Shown here: positions 25,311-34,581 of the stretch, one piece after another
Position numbering within the stretch: position 1 is the stretch's first letter
Layout of the letters: the number at the start of each line of letters is the position of its first letter
NCBI RefSeq assembly: GCF_902499335.1
Contig: NZ_CABVQK010000008.1
Span: 1-64,000 of the forward strand
Direction: 5' to 3'
DNA: 64,000 nucleotides
Source: Burkholderia lata
GTDB lineage: Bacteria > Pseudomonadota > Gammaproteobacteria > Burkholderiales > Burkholderiaceae
Notes under the pieces: generated by a model
Told to the model about the DNA's origin: nothing
The model's database searches: none
Seen by the model: only the letters and a program-made list of their open reading frames with translations
Made by a program: the position numbers and the translations under genes

Positions 25311-26540
25311 ATGGAAGAGAAACATCACAGCTCCGTCGGCATCCAGGTGGACGAACACGGCATGCACCTGCCGACGCGCACGTCGGTATCGCGACGCGGG
25401 AAAATCGTCCTGGTCGTGATCGGCGTGCTGCTGGCCGCCGGCGCCGCGCGCACGGTCTTCGTCAACGTGCTGAACCGCAACCGGCTCGACGCGGTCGCCG
25501 AGCAGAACACGCGCCAGTACGTGACGATCGCGCATCCGGTCGATGCGGCCACCGGCGGCAAGCTGACGCTGCCCGGCACGCTGCGCGGTTTCGTCGAGGC
25601 GCCGATCTACGCCCGCGCGAGCGGCTACGTGCTGCGCTGGCAGGCCGACATCGGCGCGCACGTGAAGCAAGGGCAGACGCTCGCCGAACTCGACACGCCC
25701 GAACTGAACCAGGAACTCGCGCAGGCCACCGCTCAGCGCCAGCAGGCGCAAGCCGCACTCGCGCTCGCGAAGACGTCGTTCGACCGCGCGCAGCAGTTGC
25801 GCCAGCGCGATGCCGTCTCGCAGCAGGAACTCGACGACCGGCAAGGCGCGTTCAACCAGGGCACCGCGAACCTCGCCGCGGCCGACGCGAACATGCGCCG
25901 CCTCACCGAGCTGAAAGGCTTCCAGCGGATCGTCGCCCCGATCGACGGGATCGTCACGCAGCGCAACGTCGACGTCGGCGATCTCGTCAGCTCCGGCAAC
26001 GCGGGCCGCTCGCTGTTCACGGTCGTGCAGGCCGACCGGCTGCGCCTCTACGTGCAGGTGCCGCAGGCGTACGCGCAGCAGGTGAAGGTCGGCCAGCACG
26101 TGAGCGTCGCGCAGGCCGAGCTGCCGGGCCGCACGTTCGACGGGACGATCACGCGGACGTCCGAGGCGATCGACGTCGCGACGCGCTCGCTGCAGATCGA
26201 GATCACGCTGCCGAACCCGGACGGCCGGCTGCTGCCCGGCGCGTACGTGCAGGCGACGCTGCCGATGACGCCGGTCGGCCGCCTGCAGGTACCGGCCAAT
26301 ACGTTGCTGTTCCGCGGCGAAGGCCCGACGGTCGCGACCGTCGACGCGAACGGCCAGGTGCGCCTGAAGCAGGTGACGGTCGTGCGCACGATCGGGCAGA
26401 CGCTCGAAGTCGACGGCCCGCTCACGCCGAACGACCGCCTCGTCACGAACCCGAGCGACGCGCTCGCGAACGGCGACCAGGTGATCGTCTCGGCGCCGGC
26501 CGCGAAGCCGGCCTCCGGCGCCGCGGAGACGAAGTCGTGA
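25311..26540 (+). CDS. RND periplasmic adaptor (membrane fusion protein)
   Basis: A 409-residue HlyD/AcrA-type adaptor. It has an N-terminal membrane anchor (about 28-48), a lipoyl domain ('GYVLRWQADIGAHVKQGQTL'), an alpha-helical hairpin rich in Gln/Ala, and the beta-barrel and membrane-proximal domains. No lipobox is present, so it is held by the transmembrane anchor. ATG 25311 is preferred to a TTG 12 nt upstream. It lies 36 bp after the pump gene and its stop overlaps the start of the outer-membrane factor. Confidence 0.93.
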   Translation: MEEKHHSSVGIQVDEHGMHLPTRTSVSRRGKIVLVVIGVLLAAGAARTVFVNVLNRNRLDAVAEQNTRQYVTIAHPVDAATGGKLTLPGTLRGFVEAPIYARASGYVLRWQADIGAHVKQGQTLAELDTPELNQELAQATAQRQQAQAALALAKTSFDRAQQLRQRDAVSQQELDDRQGAFNQGTANLAAADANMRRLTELKGFQRIVAPIDGIVTQRNVDVGDLVSSGNAGRSLFTVVQADRLRLYVQVPQAYAQQVKVGQHVSVAQAELPGRTFDGTITRTSEAIDVATRSLQIEITLPNPDGRLLPGAYVQATLPMTPVGRLQVPANTLLFRGEGPTVATVDANGQVRLKQVTVVRTIGQTLEVDGPLTPNDRLVTNPSDALANGDQVIVSAPAAKPASGAAETKS

Positions 26541-28060
26541 TCGCGATGCGCTTCCGCCGGCGGCCTGCCGCCGTCTCCGCCACCGCCGTTGCGCTCGCGG
26601 CTGCCCTCGCCGGCTGCACGGTCGGCCCCGATTACAAGCGGCCCGACGTCGACACGCCCGCCGCGTGGCGGCTCGACCCGGCAGATTCGTACTGGCATCC
26701 GGCGGCACCCGCCCGCGCGCCGCTCGACCCGGCGTGGTGGACCGCATTCGGCGATCCGCAGCTCGATGCGCTGGAAGCCGAAGCGCTGCGCAACAACCAG
26801 AACCTGAAGGCCGTCGCCGCGCGCTACGACCAGGCGAAGGCGACACTCGCGTCGGTCGCATCGGCGCAGTACCCGGCCGTCGGCCTGACCGCCAGCGGCC
26901 AGCGCTTCAAGATCTCGGCCGACCGGCCGCAGACCAACTACGCGACGCAAAGCACGGCGACCGTGCAGAACGACGTCCAGGTCGGCGCGGCCGTCAGCTA
27001 TGAGCTCGACCTGTTCGGCCGCGTGCGGCGCAGCGTCGAATCCGCGCAGGCGACCACCGAGCAGGCCGGCGACGATTTCGCGAACGCACGCCTGGTGCTG
27101 ACGGCCGATCTCGCGTCGAGCTATTTCGCGCTGCGCGAATTCGATACCGAGATCGACGTCGTCAAGCGCTCGATCGACCTGCAGCAGAAGGCGCTCGACT
27201 ACGTGAGCGCGCGCCACGACCTCGGCGCGGTATCGGGCCTCGACCTGCTGCAGCAGCGCGCGCAACTCGACGCGACGCGCACGCAGGCGCAGTTGCTGCT
27301 CCAGCAACGCGTGCAGGTCGAAACCGCGATCGCGACGCTGGTCGGCACGCCGGCCCCCGCCTTCTCGATCGCGCCGCGCGTCGTGCCGATCAACGCGCCG
27401 GCACTGCCGACCGGCCTGCCGAGCGACGTGCTGCAGCGGCGCCCGGACGTCGCATCGGCCGAGCGCGCGATGGCCGCCGCGAATGCACAGATCGGCGTCG
27501 CGCGCGCCGCGTATTTCCCGCGCATCATGCTGTCGCCCGATATCGGCTGGGACGCGACGCGCTTCGCGGGCCTGTTCACCGTGCCGGCATTGCTGTGGTC
27601 GGTCGGCGGGTCGCTCAGCCAGCCGCTGTTCGAAGGCGGCAAGCTGAAGGCCGGCGTCGATTTCGCGCAGGCCGGCTACGTCGCCGCGCAGGCCAGCTAC
27701 CGGCAGACCGTACTCACCGCGTTCCAGGAGGTGCAGAATGCGGTCTCGGGATTGTCGGTGCTCGCCGAGGCCGCGCAGCAGGCCTCCGCGGCCGTCGACG
27801 ACGCGCGCAAGCTCGTGTCGCTCGCGCAGGATCGCTACGCGGGCGGGCTGACGCCGTTCATCGACGTGCTGACGGCCCAGCAGCAGTTGCTGACGAGCGA
27901 GCGGCAGGCCGTGCAGATCCAGGGCCAGCGCGCGGCGCTCGTCGTGTTTCTCGCGAAGGCGCTGGGCGGCGGCTGGGATGGCCATGCCGCGGGCGGCCCC
28001 GCACCGGCCGAGGTCGCCACGGCGGCCCCGGTGCCGGCGGCGGCGCACCCGAGCCCTTAA
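26537..28060 (+). CDS. NodT family outer-membrane efflux lipoprotein
   Basis: A 507-residue TolC/OprM-type outer-membrane factor with a lipoprotein signal: lipobox LAGC near residue 27 followed by 'TVGPDYKRP', a NodT hallmark. Two repeated OEP domains follow. It starts with GTG, overlapping the adaptor's stop by 4 bp, so translation is coupled. It completes the tripartite RND pump. A C-terminal Ala/Pro-rich tail of about 30 residues is variable in the family. Confidence 0.93.
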   Translation: MIAMRFRRRPAAVSATAVALAAALAGCTVGPDYKRPDVDTPAAWRLDPADSYWHPAAPARAPLDPAWWTAFGDPQLDALEAEALRNNQNLKAVAARYDQAKATLASVASAQYPAVGLTASGQRFKISADRPQTNYATQSTATVQNDVQVGAAVSYELDLFGRVRRSVESAQATTEQAGDDFANARLVLTADLASSYFALREFDTEIDVVKRSIDLQQKALDYVSARHDLGAVSGLDLLQQRAQLDATRTQAQLLLQQRVQVETAIATLVGTPAPAFSIAPRVVPINAPALPTGLPSDVLQRRPDVASAERAMAAANAQIGVARAAYFPRIMLSPDIGWDATRFAGLFTVPALLWSVGGSLSQPLFEGGKLKAGVDFAQAGYVAAQASYRQTVLTAFQEVQNAVSGLSVLAEAAQQASAAVDDARKLVSLAQDRYAGGLTPFIDVLTAQQQLLTSERQAVQIQGQRAALVVFLAKALGGGWDGHAAGGPAPAEVATAAPVPAAAHPSP

Positions 28061-28088
28061 CCGGATTACCCGGACAACGGATTCGAAC

Positions 28089-28784
28089 ATGAAAGTCCTG
28101 ATCGTCGAAGACGAACCGAAAGTCGTTGAATACCTGAAGAGCGGCCTGACCGAGGAAGGCTGGGTCGTCGACACCGCGCTCGACGGCGAGGACGGCGCGT
28201 GGAAAGCCGTCGAATTCGACTACGACGTGGTCGTGCTCGACGTGATGCTGCCGAAGCTGGACGGCTTCGGCGTGCTGCGCGCGTTGCGCGCGCAGAAGCA
28301 GACGCCCGTCATCATGCTGACCGCGCGCGACCGCGTCGACGACCGCGTGCGCGGGCTGCGCGGCGGCGCCGACGACTACCTGACCAAGCCGTTCTCGTTC
28401 CTCGAGCTGATCGAACGGCTGCGCGCGCTGACGCGCCGCGCGCGCGTGCAGGAATCGACGCTGATCTCGATCGGCGACCTGCGGGTCGACCTGATCGGCC
28501 GCCGCGCGACCCGCGACGGCACGCGCCTCGACCTGACCGCGCAGGAGTTCCAGCTGCTCGGCGTGCTCGCGCGGCGCAGCGGCGAAGTGCTGTCGAAGAC
28601 GACCATCGCCGAACTCGTGTGGGACGTGAACTTCGACAGCAACGCGAACGTCGTCGAAACGGCGATCAAGCGCCTGCGCGCGAAACTCGACGGCCCGTTC
28701 ACGGACAAGCTGCTGCATACGATCCGAGGCATGGGCTACGTGCTCGAAGCGCGCGAGGACGGCGATACCGAGAGGCCTGCATGA
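28089..28784 (+). CDS. OmpR/PhoB-type response regulator
   Basis: A 231-residue two-component regulator: receiver domain (1-120) with acidic residues at 8-9 (EDE), phospho-acceptor Asp51 and Lys in 'LTKPFS', and winged-helix DNA-binding domain (about 130-225). It is 28 bp after the RND outer-membrane gene and overlaps the sensor kinase by 4 bp. It belongs to the CusR/IrlR-like heavy-metal response group by overall look. The layout implies that it activates the efflux operon it sits in. Confidence 0.93.
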   Translation: MKVLIVEDEPKVVEYLKSGLTEEGWVVDTALDGEDGAWKAVEFDYDVVVLDVMLPKLDGFGVLRALRAQKQTPVIMLTARDRVDDRVRGLRGGADDYLTKPFSFLELIERLRALTRRARVQESTLISIGDLRVDLIGRRATRDGTRLDLTAQEFQLLGVLARRSGEVLSKTTIAELVWDVNFDSNANVVETAIKRLRAKLDGPFTDKLLHTIRGMGYVLEAREDGDTERPA

Positions 28785-30220
28785 AACGCTCGATCGTCCT
28801 GCGGCTGTCGGCGATGTTCGGCATCGTGTCGCTGCTCGTGTTCACGCTGGTGGGCTGCGGGCTGTTCGTGATGATGGAACGCCAGCTGTTCGCCGAGCTG
28901 CGCGCAACGCTCGACACGCGTGCCAAGGTCGCCGAGATGATCGTGTCGCATGCGACCACGGCCATGCGCGGGCGTCTCATGCAGGAAAAACTCGCCGACC
29001 TCGAACCGCCCGACGGCTCGACGCGCTACCAGGTCGACAGCACGAATCCGAACTTCCGCTTCGGCAAGCCCGTCAACGGCGTGCCCGTCGGCGAGCCGTT
29101 CGGCGCGTTCCAGCAATACGCGCTCAACGACAGCACCTACGACGTGATGACGAAGACCGTCACGGTGGCCGGCAACGGCGAGCGGCCGACGTTGAACCTG
29201 ATCGTCGCCAGTTCGTGCGAGCGCACGCAGCGAATGTTGCGCCGCTTCGGCTGGACGCTCGCCGCGCTGATCACGATCGCGACGATCATCACGCTGCTGC
29301 TGAGCCGCGCGGTCGCCCGCTTCGGGCTCGCGCCGCTCGACCGGCTGTCGCAGGACGCCTCGGCCATCAGCCTCGCAAACCGCCGCCAGCGGCTGCAGAC
29401 CGACGCGCTGCCGGCCGAGCTGCGCGACCTCGCCACGTCGTTCAACGGCGCGCTCGACCGCATCCAGCAGACCTACGCGCGGCTCGAGGCGTTCAACGCG
29501 GACGTCGCGCACGAACTGCGCACGCCGATCAGCATCCTGATCGGCCAGACCCAGGTCGCGCTGACCAGCCGCGACCGCACGGTCGACCGGATGCAGCAGA
29601 CGCTGCAGTCGAACCTCGAGGAATTCGAACGGCTGCGCGTGATCATCAACGACATGCTGTTCCTGTCGCGCAGCGACCGCGGCGAACGTGCGACCGACCT
29701 GAAGGACGTGTCGCTCGCCGACGAGGTACGGCGCATGCTCGACTTCCTCGAAATCCCGCTCGACGAGGCGCAGTTGCGCGCCGAGCTGCACGGCGATGCG
29801 CGCGCGGCCGTCGATCCGTCGCTGTTCCGCCGCGCGATGACGAACCTGCTGATCAACGCGATCCAGCATTCGGCGCCCGGCGCGACGGTCAGCGTGACGA
29901 TCGTGCGCCGCGATACGCTCGTCGAAATGTCCGTCGCGAACCCCGGCGAGCCGATCGACCCCGCCCGGCGCTCGCACGTGTTCGAGCGTTTCTACCGTCT
30001 CGAGGAAGCCCGCGCGAACAGCAAGGAGAACCACGGGCTCGGGCTGTCGATCGTCAAGGCCGTCGCCGAGATGCACGGCGGCAGCGTATTCGTCGCGTGC
30101 TCGGGCGGCATCAACACGTTCGGGTTCTCGGTATCGACGCAACCCTGCGCAGGCGGCCCGCTGCGTCCGGCCGACACGCGCGATGCGCGGCCGGCGCACG
30201 CGCCGCGCGCATTGCACTGA
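28781..30220 (+). CDS. sensor histidine kinase (CusS/IrlS-like)
   Basis: A 479-residue membrane sensor: transmembrane helix about 8-30, periplasmic region about 31-160, second helix about 165-185, HAMP linker, H-box with His244 ('DVAHELRTPISILIG'), and ATPase domain with N-box 'NLLINAIQHSA' and G-box 'GLGLSIVKAVAEMHGG'. It should autophosphorylate and pass phosphate to the preceding regulator. Cognate stimulus unknown; a cationic or membrane-active compound is usual for the group. Confidence 0.92.
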   Translation: MKRSIVLRLSAMFGIVSLLVFTLVGCGLFVMMERQLFAELRATLDTRAKVAEMIVSHATTAMRGRLMQEKLADLEPPDGSTRYQVDSTNPNFRFGKPVNGVPVGEPFGAFQQYALNDSTYDVMTKTVTVAGNGERPTLNLIVASSCERTQRMLRRFGWTLAALITIATIITLLLSRAVARFGLAPLDRLSQDASAISLANRRQRLQTDALPAELRDLATSFNGALDRIQQTYARLEAFNADVAHELRTPISILIGQTQVALTSRDRTVDRMQQTLQSNLEEFERLRVIINDMLFLSRSDRGERATDLKDVSLADEVRRMLDFLEIPLDEAQLRAELHGDARAAVDPSLFRRAMTNLLINAIQHSAPGATVSVTIVRRDTLVEMSVANPGEPIDPARRSHVFERFYRLEEARANSKENHGLGLSIVKAVAEMHGGSVFVACSGGINTFGFSVSTQPCAGGPLRPADTRDARPAHAPRALH

Positions 30221-30221
30221 C

Positions 30222-30239
30222 GGCGGCCGCGCGGCCGCC
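30222..30239 (+). terminator. hairpin after the RND/two-component operon
   Basis: The palindrome GGCGGCCG-CG-CGGCCGCC begins right after the sensor-kinase stop codon and is followed 12 nt later by TTTT. It probably terminates the five-gene pump/two-component transcript, although the T-run is displaced. Confidence 0.5.
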
Positions 30240-30323
30240 CCCGAGGGCAGTTTTCTTCAATACGGGCCCGTGCGGCTCCCGTAGTCTCGATGCGACTTTC
30301 GCCCTTTCGCATGGAGACATTCA

Positions 30324-30911
30324 ATGAGCATGCTGGTTTCGATGGCCGCGTTCGCGCTCGCCTCGTCGATCACCCCCGGCCCCGTCAACATCGTCGCGCT
30401 CAGTGCCGGCGCGCGCCACGGCCTCGGCGCGAGCCTGCGCTATGCGGCCGGCGCGACGCTCGGCTTCGTCGCGCTGTTCCTGCTGATCGGCCTCGGGCTG
30501 CACGCGGCGCTCGCGCGCTGGCCCGTGCTGACGACCGCCACGCAGTGGTCGGGGATCGCGTTCCTGCTTTATATGGCGCTGCGGCTCGCGCTCGATGACG
30601 GCCGGCTGTCGGCCGACCCGGACGTGGCCGGCCCGTCGGCGGCGGCCGGCGCGGCGATGCAGTGGCTGAATCCGAAAGCGTGGCTCGCGTGCGTGGCCGC
30701 GATGGGCGCCTATGCGGCCGACGGCGACCGCGCGCAGGTCTGGCAATTCGCCGCGCTGTATCTGGTGATCTGTTTCGCGTCGATCGCGTGCTGGTCGTAT
30801 GCGGGCGCGTCGCTGCGGCACCGGCTTGCGAACGCGCGGCACATGCGCGTGTTCAACCGCTTGATGGCGCTGCTGCTCGCGGGCAGCGCACTTTTCCTGC
30901 TCGACGTGTAG
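30324..30911 (+). CDS. LysE family translocator
   Basis: A 195-residue six-helix exporter of the LysE/RhtB family with 'SSITPGPVNIVALSAGARHGL' at the N-terminus and 'WLNPKAWLACVAAMGAY' in the middle. It exports an amino acid or derivative. Its 3' end converges on an AraC-type regulator (10-bp gap), a common pairing in which the AraC protein controls the exporter or a nearby gene. Confidence 0.92.
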   Translation: MSMLVSMAAFALASSITPGPVNIVALSAGARHGLGASLRYAAGATLGFVALFLLIGLGLHAALARWPVLTTATQWSGIAFLLYMALRLALDDGRLSADPDVAGPSAAAGAAMQWLNPKAWLACVAAMGAYAADGDRAQVWQFAALYLVICFASIACWSYAGASLRHRLANARHMRVFNRLMALLLAGSALFLLDV

Positions 30912-30921
30912 CCCTTGCCGT

Positions 30922-31767
30922 TCAGCTCGTCGCGCTGCGGTACTGGCCGGGGGTCGCCGCCGCAATCCGGCGGAACGCGCGCTGGAAATGCGCCTGGTCG
31001 GCGAAGCCCGCGTCGAGCGCGACGTCGGCGATCGGCCGGCCGCGGCGCAGCTCCGTGCGCCCGTATTGCACGCGGCGATCGATCAGGAATGCATGCGGCG
31101 TCATCCCGTAGCGTGCGTTGAACGCGCGGATCAGGTACGACGGCGACAGATCGGCCGCCGCGCAGATCGCATCGAGCGTGACGCCCTCGCGGCAATGCGC
31201 GGCGATGTAGTCGGCCGCGCGCGCGAGCCTGGCGTTGTCGTCGCCGGCGCGCGGGCCCGGCAGTTCGCGATCGAGCGCACCGTGCAGCGCCGTGAAGAAC
31301 TCGACCGCCGCGCTTTCCTTGCCGAGCGGATCGAATCCGGGCGCGACGAGCGTGCGGTAGAAGCCGCCAAATTGCGCGAACAGGTCGCGCCGCTCCGTCA
31401 ACTTCGGCGAAAAACCGTGAAAATCGCTGTTTGGATCGCGGCCCAGCGAATGCTGCAGCCGCGCGAGCCACGGCACGTCGACATAGACCATCCGGTACGC
31501 CCATGCGTCGGGGCCGTACGGATTGCACGCATGCACCTGTTCCGGATCGATGATCACCAGCACGCCGCGCCCGACGTGCTCGTTCGTCGCGCCGTTCACG
31601 TAGGTGCTCGTGCCGCCGACGATCGCGCCCACCGAAAACGTGTCGTGCGTGTGCTTCGCGTAGCAGATCGCGCGGCCATCGTCGACGGTGCGCGCCTCGA
31701 TGAACGGCAGCGCGGCATCACGCCAGAACGGCGACGGTACGACGGATCGGTTGGCGGTACGGCTCAC
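30922..31767 (-). CDS. AraC family regulator with cupin-like sensor domain
   Basis: A 281-residue regulator: N-terminal AraC-binding cupin-like domain (about 15-165) and C-terminal double helix-turn-helix (about 180-278, 'LDAICAAADLSPSYLIRAF' and 'IADVALDAGFADQAHFQRAF'). I start it at the GTG at 31767, which has GGGAG upstream at good spacing; a TTG at 31809 would add 14 poorly typed residues. It is convergent with the LysE exporter, a frequent partner for this subgroup. The effector is unknown. Confidence 0.9.
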   Translation of the reverse strand: MSRTANRSVVPSPFWRDAALPFIEARTVDDGRAICYAKHTHDTFSVGAIVGGTSTYVNGATNEHVGRGVLVIIDPEQVHACNPYGPDAWAYRMVYVDVPWLARLQHSLGRDPNSDFHGFSPKLTERRDLFAQFGGFYRTLVAPGFDPLGKESAAVEFFTALHGALDRELPGPRAGDDNARLARAADYIAAHCREGVTLDAICAAADLSPSYLIRAFNARYGMTPHAFLIDRRVQYGRTELRRGRPIADVALDAGFADQAHFQRAFRRIAAATPGQYRSATS

Positions 31768-31829
31768 GCGGCGGGCTCCCGGTTCGGACGGCGAACGCCC
31801 ACCGTACAAGACTGTGCGGCGCCGCGCAA

Positions 31830-31901
31830 CCGGATTGCCGGATTGCCGGATTGCAGGATTGCCGGATTGCCGGATTGCCGGATCGCCGGATCGCCGGATC
31901 G
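31830..31901. repeat. 8-bp tandem repeat array, nine units of CCGGATTG and variants
   Basis: Nine octamers in a row: three CCGGATTG, one CAGGATTG, two CCGGATTG, and three CCGGATCG. The array lies in the divergent gap between the AraC regulator and an SDR gene, ending about 100 bp before the SDR ATG. The mixed unit types allow the order of duplication to be traced. Being in a promoter region, changes in copy number could alter spacing and expression (inference). Confidence 0.95.
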
Positions 31902-32000
31902 CCGGCTTCGACGCCGGATCGCGCCGTTTCGCCTAAGCTTTGAATTCCGTCCGCCGCGGCGCACACGGCGGTTCCCGTTCCCTCCTCTCCCGTCACGCTC

Positions 32001-32795
32001 ATGCATATCGATCTGAAAGGCAAGACCGCGGTCGTCACTGCCTCCACCGCCGGTATCGGGCTCGCAATTGCCGAAGGGCTCGCGCGCGCCGGTGCGCGCG
32101 TCGTCGTCAACGGCCGCAGCGACGCATCGGTGCAGTCCGCGCTCGCACAATTGCGCGCCGCCGTCCCCGATGCGGGCTTCGACGGCATCGCGGCCGACCT
32201 GTCCGACGCCGCCGGCGTCGCGCGCATCACGCAGCACACGCCCGCGGCCGACATCCTCGTCAACAACGCGGGCATCTACGGCCTGAAGGCGTTCTTCGAT
32301 ATCGACGACGCCGAATGGGACCACTATTTCCAGACCAACGTGATGTCCGGCGTGCGCCTCGCACGGCATTACCTGAAGGGGATGATCGAACGCAATGCCG
32401 GGCGCATCGTGTTCATTTCGTCGGAATCGGGCCTGAACATCCCGGTCGACATGATTCATTACGGCTTCACGAAAACCGCGCAGCTGTCGATCGCGCGCGG
32501 GCTCGCGAAGCTCGCGGCCGGCACCCACGTGACCGTCAACTCGGTGCTGCCGGGGCCGACGATGTCGGACGGCGTGCGGGCGCTGCTGAAGGAAACGGCC
32601 GACGAAACCGGCCGCAGCGTCGAAGACGTGGCCGTGGATTTCGTGCGCAACCATCGCTCGAGCTCGATCATCCAGCGGCCTGCGACGCCCGAGGAAGTCG
32701 CGAACCTGGTCGTCTACGTGTGCTCGCCGCTCGCTTCCGCAACGACGGGCGCCGCGTTGCGGGTGGATGGCGGCGTGGTCGATACGATCGCCTGA
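32001..32795 (+). CDS. SDR family oxidoreductase
   Basis: A 264-residue classical short-chain dehydrogenase. The nucleotide loop is 'TASTAGIG' (13-20) where most relatives have TGxxxGIG; NNAG is at 88-91; catalytic Ser140-141, Tyr154 and Lys158 (YGFTK) are present. The C-terminal half resembles 3-oxoacyl-ACP-reductase-like proteins with an insertion around 190-220. It is divergent from the AraC regulator across the octamer repeat array. Substrate unknown. Confidence 0.9.
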   Translation: MHIDLKGKTAVVTASTAGIGLAIAEGLARAGARVVVNGRSDASVQSALAQLRAAVPDAGFDGIAADLSDAAGVARITQHTPAADILVNNAGIYGLKAFFDIDDAEWDHYFQTNVMSGVRLARHYLKGMIERNAGRIVFISSESGLNIPVDMIHYGFTKTAQLSIARGLAKLAAGTHVTVNSVLPGPTMSDGVRALLKETADETGRSVEDVAVDFVRNHRSSSIIQRPATPEEVANLVVYVCSPLASATTGAALRVDGGVVDTIA

Positions 32796-32819
32796 CGGCG
32801 GGCGGGCATGGCCGCCACG

Positions 32820-33194
32820 CTAGCGTGAAGCGGCCTTGCCCGGCTGGAGCGTGCCCTTGCGGTCGGCGTTCATGCAGGAATCGAAGCCGTATTGCGTGAC
32901 GACGCCGGCCCTGTCGAACACGACGAAATACTCGCGGTGATCGTTGCCGTGCTCGATGAAGTAGTTGTAGCAGACGCCGTCGCCGTTGCGGACCATCCAG
33001 ACGCTGCGCGGATTACCGGCGGCGCGGACGACATCGGCGCGCGTCGCGCCGTGCCGCGACGCGGCCCTCGCGAGCGGCGTGCGCGAATACGAGAATGGCA
33101 GCCACCAGTCGAACCACGCGCAGCCGTGCAACATCAGGCAACTGGCGGCCAGGGACAGCGTCGCTGCGGGACGGGCCATCTGAATCAATCGCAT
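32820..33194 (-). CDS. small lipoprotein, BamE/OsmE-like
   Basis: A 124-residue secreted lipoprotein: signal peptide with lipobox LHGC (Cys25), then a short domain with 'HGATRADVVRAAGNPRSVW' and 'YNYFIEHGNDHREYFVVFD', which resembles the BamE/SmpA/OsmE fold. Its role is unknown; such proteins usually sit on the inner face of the outer membrane. It is a single gene convergent with the SDR gene. Confidence 0.82.
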   Translation of the reverse strand: MRLIQMARPAATLSLAASCLMLHGCAWFDWWLPFSYSRTPLARAASRHGATRADVVRAAGNPRSVWMVRNGDGVCYNYFIEHGNDHREYFVVFDRAGVVTQYGFDSCMNADRKGTLQPGKAASR

Positions 33195-33382
33195 ACTTGG
33201 TGAAATCTGCTGCGCCGTGCCGGCGCGATCGAAAGCCCCATGCTACTCGACCTTTGGGTCCGGATCGAAAAGAAATGTAGAGATCTTTATCCCAATCCAT
33301 GCATTGCATGCTTCGGCACACGCCTGATCGTCGCCCGTCGCGGCGGCCGATGCGCGCTTGAACGCGCATCCGTACCGCCGCG

Positions 33383-34453
33383 TCATGCAATCCATTCGGC
33401 CCACAGCATCGTCAGCACCGTCATCAGCGCGGGGCCGACGAACAGCCCGATCAGGCCGAACGTCTCGGCGCCGCCGAGGATGCCGAACAGCACGAGCAGG
33501 AACGGCAGCCGCGCCGAGCTGCCGATCAGCACCGGCCGCACGAAGTGCTCCGCGACGAACACGACCACGAAACCGAGCACCGCCACCACGACGGCCCACA
33601 TCGTCGCGCCCTGCACGAACAGCCAGAGCGCCGCACCGCAGAACACGACGGGCGCGCAGAACGGCAGCATTGCCGCGATCGCCGTGACAAGGCCGAGCAG
33701 CGCCGCATGCGGGACGCCGGCCAGCGCATACGCGACGCCGAGCAGCGCGCCCTCGCCGAGCCCGACGACGACGAGCCCCGTCACCGTGCCGAACACGGCC
33801 GCGACCATCCGCTCGATCAGCTCCGCGCCGTTGTGCCCGAACGCGCGCCGCGCGCCCTGCAGCAAGGCTCCCGACAGCTTGTGGCCCGCGCGCAGGATCA
33901 CGAACAGCGTGACGAGCATGAAGCCGAATTCGAGCAGCGCATGCGCGAGCTTCGTGCCGAACTGCCGGCCGAACGCGAGGAATTTCTCGCTGTTGACGCC
34001 GTGCATCGCGCTGGCCGCATGCAGCGGATGGCCGAGGTTGGCCTGCCACCATTCGGTGATCTGCGCCGCGCCGTAAGGCAGCCGGCCGACCACGTCCGGC
34101 ACCGGGATGCCGTTGTCCTGGATCGTGTGCAGCCACTCGCGCAGGTCATGCGCCTGCCCGATCGCCTGGGTCGCCGCGACGGCGACCGGCAACACGACCA
34201 GCAGCGAGATCGCCGCCGTGATGACGAGCGCGATGAGCGTCGGGCGGTTGCGGAACAGCCGGTGCGATTCGAAGCGTTTCAGCATCGGCCACATCGCGAT
34301 GGCGATCACGCAGGCCCAGGCGATGGCGGGAATGAAATCGCGGATCACCCACAGCGCGATCACCAGCAGCGCCGCGTACAGCACGGCACGGGCGACCTGC
34401 TGCGCGCGCGGCCGCGTGGCAGGATCGTGAGACGACGGGACATGTGCGCCCAT
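33383..34453 (-). CDS. AI-2E family (TqsA/PerM-like) transporter
   Basis: A 356-residue inner-membrane protein with about seven to eight helices, of the AI-2E/UPF0118 family. The conserved C-terminal region 'FGILGGAETFGLIGLFVGPALMTVL' is clear. Members export autoinducer-2 or act as sodium/proton antiporters, and most are not characterised. The ATG at 34453 has AGGTG upstream. A strong hairpin just upstream of this gene ends the transcript of the preceding ene-reductase gene, so it is a separate unit. Confidence 0.9.
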   Translation of the reverse strand: MGAHVPSSHDPATRPRAQQVARAVLYAALLVIALWVIRDFIPAIAWACVIAIAMWPMLKRFESHRLFRNRPTLIALVITAAISLLVVLPVAVAATQAIGQAHDLREWLHTIQDNGIPVPDVVGRLPYGAAQITEWWQANLGHPLHAASAMHGVNSEKFLAFGRQFGTKLAHALLEFGFMLVTLFVILRAGHKLSGALLQGARRAFGHNGAELIERMVAAVFGTVTGLVVVGLGEGALLGVAYALAGVPHAALLGLVTAIAAMLPFCAPVVFCGAALWLFVQGATMWAVVVAVLGFVVVFVAEHFVRPVLIGSSARLPFLLVLFGILGGAETFGLIGLFVGPALMTVLTMLWAEWIA

Positions 34454-34469
34454 GGCACCTCTGTCGAAA

Positions 34470-34518
34470 TGAAAAAATGGCGGTTCGCGCAGGCAACCGG
34501 CCTGCGCGAACCGCCATT
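34470..34518 (-). terminator. strong intrinsic terminator of the ene-reductase operon
   Basis: A perfect 19-bp stem (34476-34494 with 34500-34518) and a 5-nt loop is followed, on the minus strand, by a run of six T. It lies 63 bp after the stop of the ene-reductase gene and immediately before the AI-2E gene start. It is one of the longest perfect stems in the window. Confidence 0.85.
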
Positions 34519-34581
34519 CTATCCATCGGCGCCGGATCGGCGGCGCATGTCATGCGCGCGCCGCCCCGGTACCACGCCCGC

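Noticed and set aside
21081-26861. A 1926-codon open frame on the minus strand opposite the Crp and RND genes
   Set aside because: It has the Arg/His/Asp/Gln-rich composition of an antisense frame in GC-rich DNA, no recognisable domain and no start context. The plus strand carries four well-typed genes in the same region.
31830-31901. Octamer array considered as a CRISPR
   Set aside because: Units are 8 bp with no spacers and no cas genes; it is a simple tandem repeat.
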